Shown here: positions 7,078-13,861 of the stretch, in pieces | How positions within the stretch are numbered: the stretch's first letter is position 1 | Layout: each line of letters starts with the position of its first letter | DNA from: an uncultured Lachnospiraceae bacterium | GTDB lineage: Bacteria; Bacillota; Clostridia; Lachnospirales; Lachnospiraceae | DNA: 46,707 nucleotides | Assembly: GCA_946614165.1 (NCBI GenBank) | Contig: CAMOGQ010000008.1 | Location: 1 to 46,707 of the forward strand | Direction of reading: 5' to 3' | Translations under genes and position numbers: made by a program | The notes under the pieces: model-generated | What the model was told of the DNA's origin: nothing | The model's database searches: none | What the model saw: the letters and a program-made list of their open reading frames with translations, nothing else

Positions 7078-8565
7078 TCACCTTCTCTTCTTCTTTTCAA
7101 ACCACATGATCAGCTTCAGATCCGAAAAGATCATACAGCTCAGGACCGCAAGAACGCCTGCCTCGGCAACACCTACGGCCATACTCCACAGAGGATACTT
7201 TTCTTTCTGAGCCTGGGCCTGGGGTATTACCGCTCCGCCAAGGGCTTCCTGGCCGCCTTCGTTTTCACCTGCAGCAAGAGCTGTGCTCGTTCCATCCGCC
7301 GCTTCCTGTACAGGAGCCGGAACTGTTTCCACTGCCTCCGCTTCCGGCAGCTCTGCTTCCGGTGCTGCCACTTCCTCAGCGGGCAAAGCACTTTCTTCAG
7401 GTGCCAGGGCGGCTGTTTCTTCTGCGGGAGAAGTCTCTGCTATCTGAGACTCTCCTGCCGGAGTTTCGTTCTGCGCCGCTGTCTGCGCTGCTGCCTGGGC
7501 CGCTGCAGAGGGAGTTTTTGTTGTCTGGCCTGCGCTGGCCTTACTGCCGGATGAAGAACTGCCGCTGCCGGTTCTTCCGGAGCTGCTGCCTTTTGAGGAT
7601 CCGGAGGTTTTACCGGAATTCTTTCCTGAATTCTTTCCGGAAGTTTTCCCGGAATTGCTGTTGTTATTACTGTTTGAACCACCATTGTGGCTGCTGCCAG
7701 AATTGCCGCCGGCGTTGCTGCTGCCATTGGAATCACCGTTGCCGGAATGATCTCCGTCGGTTATTCCTGTGACATCCCCGGGCTCTTCTCCATTCTCTTC
7801 GCCCTCACCTCCGGGGCCGTCGGGATTTTCGGGGTCGGCCGGTTCCTGTACTTCGGTCTCCCGCTTACGGCATATAACAAGGATCTCTCTGTCAGAAGTC
7901 ATTTCTCCTGCCAGATCTCCCTGAATCTCTGCCACTGTATAGCCTTCGGGAAGAAGAAGGATATCCGCACCGATCTCAAAAGGAGCGCCCTCTTCTATCT
8001 CATCGCTGACAAAATCCTCTTTAAGAGGTTCTCCTGTCTCCTCATCCAGGAAACGGACCGTCACCCTGTAGGTAACCGGGGCCGGAGGCTCCGGTTCCGG
8101 CAGATCGTCTACGATCGTCAGGGTATAGGAAACTTCCGAAACGACACCATCCGACAGGGCCGGCATTCTTACAGTAATTTTATAGGAACCTTCCTGGTCC
8201 CAGTTCACGCCGCTGAAATCGCCGCTTCCGGATACCCGTTCTTCCCATGCCCTGTATGGTATCCTCCATGTATAGAAGGCATATCCGGATGCGTTTTCCA
8301 CCAGTTCCTTTTTCTGTCCGTCGTCCAGTCCCTGAAGCTCTGTCATGTTCACCGTTACATCATGGGCCCGTAAACAGTAATCCAGAGTATCCTCATGATG
8401 TTCGGCGCCGCCGGATGCCGCCTGTATCGGCATTGTAAAAGCCATAAAAAAGCAGAGCACGAAAACCAGTGCCGCTGCCATCCCCCTTTGGATGACCGCT
8501 GCAAGGCATTTCACTGCTCTGCATTTACAGATATACTTTTGTTTTTTTCCTGCCCTGTTCTGCAT
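7078..8565 (-). CDS. secreted, membrane-anchored low-complexity surface protein
   Basis: The 495-residue protein has a long basic N-terminus and a hydrophobic signal core (about 29-48) with probable cleavage near IQA-AS. Residues about 55-165 look like an Ig-like region (NWDQEGSYKITVRM). Residues about 175-245 resemble a MucBP-like beta domain (YRVTVRFLDEETGEPL). A Ser/Gly/Asn-rich repeat stretch follows (about 265-350, units such as GKTSGKNSG), then an Ala/Glu/Pro-rich stalk. A membrane helix near 455-485 precedes the basic end KKKRR. There is no LPxTG, so anchoring is by the membrane, not by sortase. It lies 77 bases after the LytTR gene and is probably co-transcribed with it and with the 52-residue protein. 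It probably spans the cell wall. Confidence 0.85.
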   Translation of the reverse strand: MQNRAGKKQKYICKCRAVKCLAAVIQRGMAAALVFVLCFFMAFTMPIQAASGGAEHHEDTLDYCLRAHDVTVNMTELQGLDDGQKKELVENASGYAFYTWRIPYRAWEERVSGSGDFSGVNWDQEGSYKITVRMPALSDGVVSEVSYTLTIVDDLPEPEPPAPVTYRVTVRFLDEETGEPLKEDFVSDEIEEGAPFEIGADILLLPEGYTVAEIQGDLAGEMTSDREILVICRKRETEVQEPADPENPDGPGGEGEENGEEPGDVTGITDGDHSGNGDSNGSSNAGGNSGSSHNGGSNSNNNSNSGKTSGKNSGKNSGKTSGSSKGSSSGRTGSGSSSSGSKASAGQTTKTPSAAAQAAAQTAAQNETPAGESQIAETSPAEETAALAPEESALPAEEVAAPEAELPEAEAVETVPAPVQEAADGTSTALAAGENEGGQEALGGAVIPQAQAQKEKYPLWSMAVGVAEAGVLAVLSCMIFSDLKLIMWFEKKKRR

Positions 8566-8642
8566 AAAATAAAGCTTTACACTTTCAAAATAGGTTTGTA
8601 CAACAATCCAATTCCCAGCTGACTGAATCAGGGTCCTCCCTT

Positions 8643-9338
8643 TTACTGCGAGAGTTTTATATTATCCGCGTAGCGCCCGCCCACTGGCAGAGTGATCCCG
8701 GTTGCAAGGGACACCTCGCCGTGTGCTACCCCGGTAATATACCTTTCCGCCACCAGATAGGATCTGTGGATTCTTACAAATCCCTTCTTGGCCAGACTGT
8801 TCTCGATCTTGGAAAGGGTCGAATAGAATTCGAAGGTCCCTCCCACATAATGGACTGTTACAATTCGGTTAATGACTTCAAAATAATAAATCTGACTGAC
8901 TGGAAGTTTTCTCTGCTCTCCGGCGCAGCTCAGCACGATGGAGGCCTGGGTCCTTGTCTCGGAACGCCTTCTGGCCCTGCGGAATACTTCGTCGAACTTG
9001 GCCAGACTCGTTTCACCGTCCACAAGATAATGCAGGGCATACACATCGAATGCCTCGAATACCCTGGATTTGGTCCTGGTGAAAAAGACAATGTCCCCCT
9101 GGATATCCGCGTCCCTCAGAATCTGAGCGGCACTAATGCCGTCAAATGTGTTGTCAATTCCCATGACGATCAGATCCGCAAATGCAAATCTGTCCGCAGA
9201 GCCTTTCAGACTCTCAGGGCTTTTGGGGCTCAGAGTCTCCAGCACTACATCCGCATGGTCAGTCTTAGCCAGTTCCGCTATTCTTTTTTTACAGAAGTCG
9301 CGTGCCCTCACATCGGGCAGGCAGAGAATAACCTGCAT
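8643..9338 (-). CDS. LytTR-family regulator with degenerate receiver domain
   Basis: Residues 1-125 follow the fold of a response-regulator receiver. Residues 132-231 form a LytTR DNA-binding domain with the typical IYYFEVINRIVTVH, FVRIHRSYLV and LPVGGRY segments. The phospho-acceptor Asp is missing: the strand that normally reads like FLDI is VMGID, with Gly60 in the Asp place. The N-terminal acidic pair is reduced to LPD and the usual Lys of the DYLLKP loop reads HYLVDGE. The protein is therefore probably controlled by something other than phosphorylation. No histidine kinase is nearby. AGGAG lies seven bases before the ATG. It heads a unit with the surface protein downstream. Confidence 0.93.
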   Translation of the reverse strand: MQVILCLPDVRARDFCKKRIAELAKTDHADVVLETLSPKSPESLKGSADRFAFADLIVMGIDNTFDGISAAQILRDADIQGDIVFFTRTKSRVFEAFDVYALHYLVDGETSLAKFDEVFRRARRRSETRTQASIVLSCAGEQRKLPVSQIYYFEVINRIVTVHYVGGTFEFYSTLSKIENSLAKKGFVRIHRSYLVAERYITGVAHGEVSLATGITLPVGGRYADNIKLSQ

Positions 9339-9364
9339 TACGATACTCCTATTCTATCATCTTA

Positions 9365-9392
9365 ATAGTATTTATTCAGCAATTTGCATCAA
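9365..9392 (-). promoter_or_regulatory. candidate promoter of the LytTR unit
   Basis: On the minus strand TTGATG (9387-9392) and TACTAT (9365-9370) are 16 bases apart, in an AT-rich stretch that ends 26 bases before the LytTR start codon. The fit to a housekeeping sigma promoter is fair. Confidence 0.5.
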
Positions 9393-9553
9393 ATGATTAA
9401 AATTATGTTGTGAATTGCATTCCCCCGAAAGTAAAAATCATTCAATTGTCAGGTTTTTTCCAAAAACAATGGAAAAGGCGCCGACATTCGAACAGATTGT
9501 TCAGTTTTTTTGTGCAGTTTTCTGTTCCTCCCTGCGGGAAAACCCTTTCCTTT

Positions 9554-10321
9554 TTAAAAGAGTCCCAGGATCTTTTTTCTGGGAGGCTTTCTGAAAGGAT
9601 CCACTTCCTCTCCCTGGAAGACAGCATCCGCATTCTCCGTAAGAAAAGCAGCCATACCGCTTCCCATCTTTGACTCCACCTTCTCCAAAGCGCTTTTCAG
9701 ATGTACCGGACGTTTTTCAGGAGAATGGGCGTCGGAACCCAGCACATGAACAAAGCCATCCTTCATCAGCTCGAAGACTGCGGGGGATCTGTGCCTGCTG
9801 ACCACGGAGTCGGCGTTGACCTGGAAGATGCAGCCCATCTCCCGGAAATGTTCCAGCCTTTCTCTGCCGTTCATAAAATAGTCATACCGGTCGATATGGG
9901 CGAAGAGGGGGCGGATCCCCTGATCCAGAAGCTGATCCACGATCATCTCTCCCCACAGGGGATAGGTCCCCGAAAGGAAAGGAAATTCCAGAAGAAGATA
10001 AGGAGTGTCTCCCATCCGCAGGGGCCTCAGATCCATGCCGATAAGCTCTTCCTGCATGCGCACCTCAGCGCCGAGCGCTGTTTTAAGTTCCAGACGTTCG
10101 ATCGTTCCCTGCATCCTCTCCAGAGCATCCTGCCTTCTATGAATAAATCCGTCCACACTGATCTCATCGGCATAGTAGTGGGGGGTAAAAAGGATCTTTG
10201 AAACGCCCTGCTGCTTTTCCGACAGGAGAAGCGCTCCCGACATATCCGGGTCTTTTGCACCGTCATCGATTCCCGGGAGAATATGACAGTGGATATCCGT
10301 TAAAACCTTACTGACAGCCAT
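9554..10321 (-). CDS. cpsB: CpsB/YwqE-type tyrosine-protein phosphatase (PHP family)
   Basis: This 255-residue protein has the polymerase-and-histidinol-phosphatase metal motifs of the capsule phosphatases: TDIHCHILPGIDDG (8-21), LFTPHYY, FAHIDRYDYF and GSDAHSP. Length and motif order match CpsB of streptococci and YwqE of Bacillus. The enzyme removes phosphate from BY-kinases and so resets capsule assembly. Its kinase partners here are almost certainly the two fusions at 39.9-42.9 kb, although about 30 kb away. It has its own promoter and an AAGGA ribosome site. The C-terminus ends RKPPRKKILGLF, a basic tail. No nearby gene is co-transcribed. Confidence 0.95.
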   Translation of the reverse strand: MAVSKVLTDIHCHILPGIDDGAKDPDMSGALLLSEKQQGVSKILFTPHYYADEISVDGFIHRRQDALERMQGTIERLELKTALGAEVRMQEELIGMDLRPLRMGDTPYLLLEFPFLSGTYPLWGEMIVDQLLDQGIRPLFAHIDRYDYFMNGRERLEHFREMGCIFQVNADSVVSRHRSPAVFELMKDGFVHVLGSDAHSPEKRPVHLKSALEKVESKMGSGMAAFLTENADAVFQGEEVDPFRKPPRKKILGLF

Positions 10322-10389
10322 ATAGCTTTATCCTTAGAAAGAAACACCCTCAAATGGGGATGTTCCGATTATCCTTTTATATCGTTAAT

Positions 10390-10398
10390 ATTATAACA
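10390..10398 (-). promoter_or_regulatory. extended -10 promoter element of the phosphatase gene
   Basis: The minus strand reads TGTTATAAT, a perfect extended -10 box, about 70 bases upstream of the start codon at 10321. A poor -35 (TTTAAA) lies 16 bases further up, which is normal for extended -10 promoters. The surrounding 10322-10650 holds no gene. Confidence 0.6.
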
Positions 10399-10650
10399 AG
10401 TATCTGCCATTTTTAAACCCATTTGGACCATTAAGTCAGTCTATTTTTCCGTGCAATTTGTCACTTTTTGTTAAGATTATCTTCCATTATTACCTTGTTA
10501 TGTTTTATATAGCATATCTTAAGACACTGTTCTTCCACTCCTGCAGCAGATCTGCTCCGGGCTCATCAAAGCCCGTCTCTTTCCAGCAGAACTTCTGGAC
10601 CCGTTCCTTATGATTCCGCGTTTTCTTCCCTGCCGGCCGGTCCTTGAATT

Positions 10651-10701
10651 AAAAAAACAGAGGACCGCGCAATTACTTTCGGAATTGCTGCAGTCCTCTG
10701 T
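10651..10701 (-). terminator. intrinsic terminator after the 200-residue SH3b protein gene
   Basis: On the minus strand ACAGAGGAC and GTCCTCTGT enclose an inner GCAATT/AATTGC stem and are followed by seven T. It lies 67 bases past the stop codon at 10769 and separates that gene from the phosphatase gene. Confidence 0.88.
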
Positions 10702-10768
10702 AATCCATGCAGAAAGACATTATCCGGAGCTCTCCCGGATAAATGCTTCCCGCTTTCCCTCTTCTGTC

Positions 10769-11371
10769 TTATTGTGCCTCTTCATCTATGATCAGCATGC
10801 CCGTAAAGATGTATCCTTCCAGACCATCCTGCGTCCGGATGGGAAGCCAGCCTCCTTCATCCTCTCCCCTGATGATCATGACCTCGTCGTATGCGGCCAT
10901 CCTTAAGACACCGTAGTCCGACCCGGGGCCGGAGCGGATATTGGGAGTATTTCCGTCTGCGGGGCGGCAGGTCCTTTCTCCTTCCAGGGATACGGTTTCC
11001 CCTGTCTGGGCTGCAGTTTCTCCCGTTTCATTCTCCGTTCCTCCGGTTCCGGCCACTGCCCCGACAGTTCCTTCTGCAGTTCCTTCTGCGGCTTCACCTG
11101 CTGTCTGCCCGGGAGGCGTCTGGACAGCCGCAGCCTCCTGCTGAACTGTCTCCTGAGGAGTATTCTGTTCTGCTTCTGATTCCTCTGCGGCAGTCTCCGG
11201 AGCCTGGACCTCTTCCTCTTCTGCCGGAGAAAGTGCCTCTTTCTCCGTATTCCGGGCCTCCGAAGCTGCAAAGCGGCTGAAAAAAGAAGGCATCTTATAA
11301 TTGAAGGCAAAAAGCCATATCAGATTCAGGACAGCAATCAGAGCCAGCAGATAGGGAATCATTCTCTTCAT
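10769..11371 (-). CDS. single-pass membrane protein with C-terminal SH3b domain
   Basis: The product starts MKRMIPYLLALIAVLNLIWL, one N-terminal membrane helix without a cleavage site. It goes on with NYKMPSFFSRF, an acidic then Gly/Thr/Ala-rich linker (about 40-135), and ends in a bacterial SH3 domain (about 140-198) marked by NIRSGPGSDYGVLRMAAY and the GWLPIRTQDGLEGYI segment. SH3b domains bind peptidoglycan or other wall polymers, so the domain is expected outside the membrane. It has its own promoter (11446-11474) and terminator. It shares its build with the products of the next two genes to the right. Confidence 0.85.
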   Translation of the reverse strand: MKRMIPYLLALIAVLNLIWLFAFNYKMPSFFSRFAASEARNTEKEALSPAEEEEVQAPETAAEESEAEQNTPQETVQQEAAAVQTPPGQTAGEAAEGTAEGTVGAVAGTGGTENETGETAAQTGETVSLEGERTCRPADGNTPNIRSGPGSDYGVLRMAAYDEVMIIRGEDEGGWLPIRTQDGLEGYIFTGMLIIDEEAQ

Positions 11372-11445
11372 TCGATAACACCTCGTAATACAGATCCGGC
11401 TTCCATCCCCTAAGGCGGGAATGCCAAAGCAGCCAACTATCGACT

Positions 11446-11474
11446 ATAATAATCGGTTTCAAACCAGTTTTCAA
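11446..11474 (-). promoter_or_regulatory. candidate promoter of the 200-residue SH3b protein gene
   Basis: Minus-strand TTGAAA (11469-11474) and TATTAT (11446-11451) are exactly 17 bases apart, 75 bases before the start codon at 11371, which itself has a GAGGTG ribosome site. Confidence 0.6.
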
Positions 11475-11522
11475 GATTTGCGTAAGTGCCCATGCAGTCC
11501 CGGCCTCTGCTCTTGCTTCATA

Positions 11523-11554
11523 AAAAACTCCAGGGCGTCAGGCTCTGGAGTTTT
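11523..11554 (-). terminator. intrinsic terminator of the two-gene surface-protein unit
   Basis: On the minus strand AAAACTCCAG and CTGGAGTTTTTT flank a short loop, about 70 bases after the stop codon at 11622. The T run is on the minus strand, so it ends the transcript coming from 12968. Confidence 0.85.
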
Positions 11555-11621
11555 CGTATGTCTTTTAGAGCATATGCCAATTCTGCACCGTTCAGCTCTT
11601 TGAACCAGCTTTCAGGCCCCC

Positions 11622-12416
11622 TCATGATTCTTCTTCCACATGCACGGTCATGGTCCTGGAGGCAAAGGACCCGTTGACTCTGCTGTAAATATAGAAACGA
11701 AGCTCGTAGTCTCCGGGCTCATCCGGGTTGAGGTAGCCGTCCATTGCCGCGAATTCCGTAAGGACCGTGCCGTCCACATCCATACAGATAAGTATGTTGC
11801 GGACAGGATCATAATCGGTACCCGTGCTTATGGTCACTTCCTCTTCCCTGAAAGCGAGAAAAGGCTCTGTCAGTTCCACCCGCATGTCGGCTTCGGGTCC
11901 CCGCTCGATCTGTCCTTCCCCGGTCTCTACCGAGAAGACAGCTGTGAAATGTCCGGGATCTTCGATGTCTGCCGCAAGTTCACAGATGATCCTGTCAGAC
12001 CAGTCCACTCCCCGGTCGTCCACCGCTTTCAGGGCGCCCGCGTCCACAAGGACCTTGGTCAGATCATACAGATCCTCTTCGGTAATCTCAGGGAGCGTCT
12101 CGGAAAGTTCGATCGTGACCGCGTCCTTCTCCTCTTCCTTCTCTTCAGCTGCATCTGTCTCCTCTGCGGGAAGTGCTTCAGCTTCAGCTTCTGCTTTTAC
12201 AGCTTCTTCCACATTCTCTTCCTCTGCCAGAGGCGGTGCAGGTTCCACTGCTTCCTCGCCCTCCTTTAAGCGCAGGAAAAACTCAGCAAGCCTTCCTGCA
12301 TCCGGAAGGCTCAGATTTGTAAAAAACTCTGCAGGAATGATTCCGATATAGATCATCCCTGCAATGACATGAGCGATCAGTATCAGTATTGCAAGTGCCT
12401 TGAAAAAATTCTTCAT
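11622..12416 (-). CDS. single-pass membrane protein with Glu/Ala-rich linker and Ig-like domains
   Basis: This 264-residue protein has an N-terminal membrane helix (FFKALAILILIAHVIAGMIYI) followed by GIIPAEFF, then a very acidic Glu/Ala-rich linker (about 50-110). The C-terminal part (about 115-262) looks like two beta-sandwich, Ig-like modules: SDRIICELAADIEDPGHFTA, and the last one containing NPDEPGDYELRFYIYSRVNG. GGAG lies five bases before the start. It follows the 171-residue gene by 36 bases and shares its transcript. The beta domains should face outward. No enzymatic motif is seen; a structural or ligand-binding role is inferred. Confidence 0.82.
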   Translation of the reverse strand: MKNFFKALAILILIAHVIAGMIYIGIIPAEFFTNLSLPDAGRLAEFFLRLKEGEEAVEPAPPLAEEENVEEAVKAEAEAEALPAEETDAAEEKEEEKDAVTIELSETLPEITEEDLYDLTKVLVDAGALKAVDDRGVDWSDRIICELAADIEDPGHFTAVFSVETGEGQIERGPEADMRVELTEPFLAFREEEVTISTGTDYDPVRNILICMDVDGTVLTEFAAMDGYLNPDEPGDYELRFYIYSRVNGSFASRTMTVHVEEES

Positions 12417-12452
12417 TCTTTCTCCATACGGTCACTGCATCTTTCATTCATT

Positions 12453-12968
12453 TCAGTAGACCGTTTCTTCTGTCACATATCCTTCCGGCAGTTCGATCTG
12501 TGTTTCAAAAATAAAACCTTCCGTGCCATCCTCTGCCAGGACCGGATACCATCCGATCTCAGGCTCTCCGGTAAGGACCAGGACTGTATCATAAGGATAC
12601 GATGTCACTACCTCATAGTCCGGACCAGGTCCCGAACGGACATTGGAGCCGTCTAAAGAAATGATCCTGCACACGGGAGGTTCCTCTTCTTCTACGGCCT
12701 CTTCAGCGGGTTCTTCCGCGACTTCCACTTCAGCTACAGGCGTTTCGGGCAGAACCTCCTCCTCTTCCGCTATCTCCGGCTCTGCCACTTCTTCTGTCTG
12801 CACAGGCAGAACAGTTTCTTCCACAAGAGGTTCCTTCGACTCGTTTTCTGACATCTGGCCCAAAAAGGGAATATGAAAGTCTCCGGGTATCTGTCCTTCA
12901 TAGACAAAAATCAGAACAAGATTCGCTATAGCAGCGACCATGATCAGAAATTTAAAAAAACGGCTCAT
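12453..12968 (-). CDS. single-pass membrane protein with acidic linker and SH3b domain
   Basis: An N-terminal helix (FFKFLIMVAAIANLVLIFVY) is followed by EGQIPGDFHIPFLG, a Glu/Val/Pro-rich linker (about 45-98) and an SH3b domain (about 100-165: NVRSGPGPDYEVVTSYPYD and GWYPVLAEDGTEGFI). The N-terminal FFK-helix-xxIPxxF pattern and the SH3b domain repeat in the 200-residue protein, and the N-terminal pattern also in the 264-residue one. The start has a GGGAGG site nine bases upstream. It is the first gene of a two-gene unit ending at the 11523-11554 terminator. Confidence 0.85.
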   Translation of the reverse strand: MSRFFKFLIMVAAIANLVLIFVYEGQIPGDFHIPFLGQMSENESKEPLVEETVLPVQTEEVAEPEIAEEEEVLPETPVAEVEVAEEPAEEAVEEEEPPVCRIISLDGSNVRSGPGPDYEVVTSYPYDTVLVLTGEPEIGWYPVLAEDGTEGFIFETQIELPEGYVTEETVY

Positions 12969-13018
12969 AATAGTTTGCCTCCCATTCAGTAAACAGTGCC
13001 GCTTTCAATAGTACAGCA

Positions 13019-13024
13019 ATTATA
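13019..13024 (-). promoter_or_regulatory. -10 box TATAAT upstream of the SH3b/Ig-like gene pair
   Basis: A perfect minus-strand TATAAT lies about 50 bases before the start codon at 12968. The -35 region (around 13042-13048, CTTTGT) fits poorly. A weak GCCTC/GAGGC hairpin just above it (13051-13076) could end the signal-peptidase transcript. Confidence 0.45.
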
Positions 13025-13120
13025 AGATACCAGTAAACAGACAAAGTTGCAAGCCTCTCGGCTGAAGCGGGAGGCTGTGCAGGCTTTTGAAAAGGCTCCG
13101 GATGGATCTGTCCCAGTCCC

Positions 13121-13681
13121 TCAGCGCCCGTCGCCTTTTATAAAATGATAGATCCTGGACAGGATCCTGCGGCATCCGTTCCTGAATTTCAGGATCCCGA
13201 TCCGGACCGGAAGGTGGTCGCACCAGAGATGGACATAGACCTGATAGGCCTTATCCTCTGTGCTCCAGCGCTTTCCCTTCATGCGCCGGTCCCTCTTCCA
13301 GAACATCAGCTTTTCGATCCCGGCGGGGTCGTTTCTGACAAAGCCTGTCAGGACGCCCAGGATCATATCGTCTGTGACATCATACTCGAAAAAAGTATTG
13401 TTGTCCCCTATGATAACGTAGCCGGTATCCGTGACTTCCACGATCCGATGAAGGATATATTTTTTACCTCTTTTATAGAGGGGCACATCATACTTTTTCA
13501 GTCTTCCGGCCGGTTTGGGATCAATGATAAGGATGTCTCTTCTCTGCCGGAGGAGGGGCATCATAGATCTTCCCACGTTGGTATAGACAAGGGGCTGCCC
13601 CTTCCTGAGGATCTCCTCATAGGTCGAAGCCCCGGATACAGTATCCGTACTGCTGATAAATTCTCTGCTCTCTTCCGCCAT
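13121..13681 (-). CDS. S26-family (ER-type) signal-peptidase-like protein
   Basis: The 186-residue product carries the S26 core: GRSMMPLL with Ser39, then YILHRIVEV with His78 where bacterial type I enzymes have Lys, and IIGDNNTF (91-98). The Ser-His pair is the ER/SipW type found in Firmicutes and archaea. Unlike working signal peptidases it shows no clear membrane segment, and its last 60 residues are basic (KRDRRMKGKRW and a tail ending FIKGDGR). It may therefore process a substrate at the membrane face or be a specialised maturation protease. AGGAG is six bases before the ATG. It lies between the surface-protein genes and the LuxR-type regulator. No obvious dedicated substrate is adjacent. 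Confidence 0.8.
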   Translation of the reverse strand: MAEESREFISSTDTVSGASTYEEILRKGQPLVYTNVGRSMMPLLRQRRDILIIDPKPAGRLKKYDVPLYKRGKKYILHRIVEVTDTGYVIIGDNNTFFEYDVTDDMILGVLTGFVRNDPAGIEKLMFWKRDRRMKGKRWSTEDKAYQVYVHLWCDHLPVRIGILKFRNGCRRILSRIYHFIKGDGR

Positions 13682-13861
13682 GATCTGCTCCTTAGGGTTC
13701 TCCTGGCAGGTCCGCCTGCCGGGAAATGGACCTTCTTTTGCGGCAGCCTTCCTATTCTAACATATTGCGGAATAAAGGGGCATTCTTCTCCGCCCTGTTT
13801 TATTCTGAATTTTCGGAGTAAAAATCACTTTGGACCGGACTATATCCGATTTTCCTCTGCT

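Noticed and set aside
7560-7760. Low-complexity repeat resembling a minisatellite
   Set aside because: It encodes the Ser/Gly/Asn-rich part of the anchored surface protein in frame.
13051-13076. Terminator after the signal-peptidase-like gene
   Set aside because: The stem is short and no T run follows on the minus strand, so I list it only as weak.
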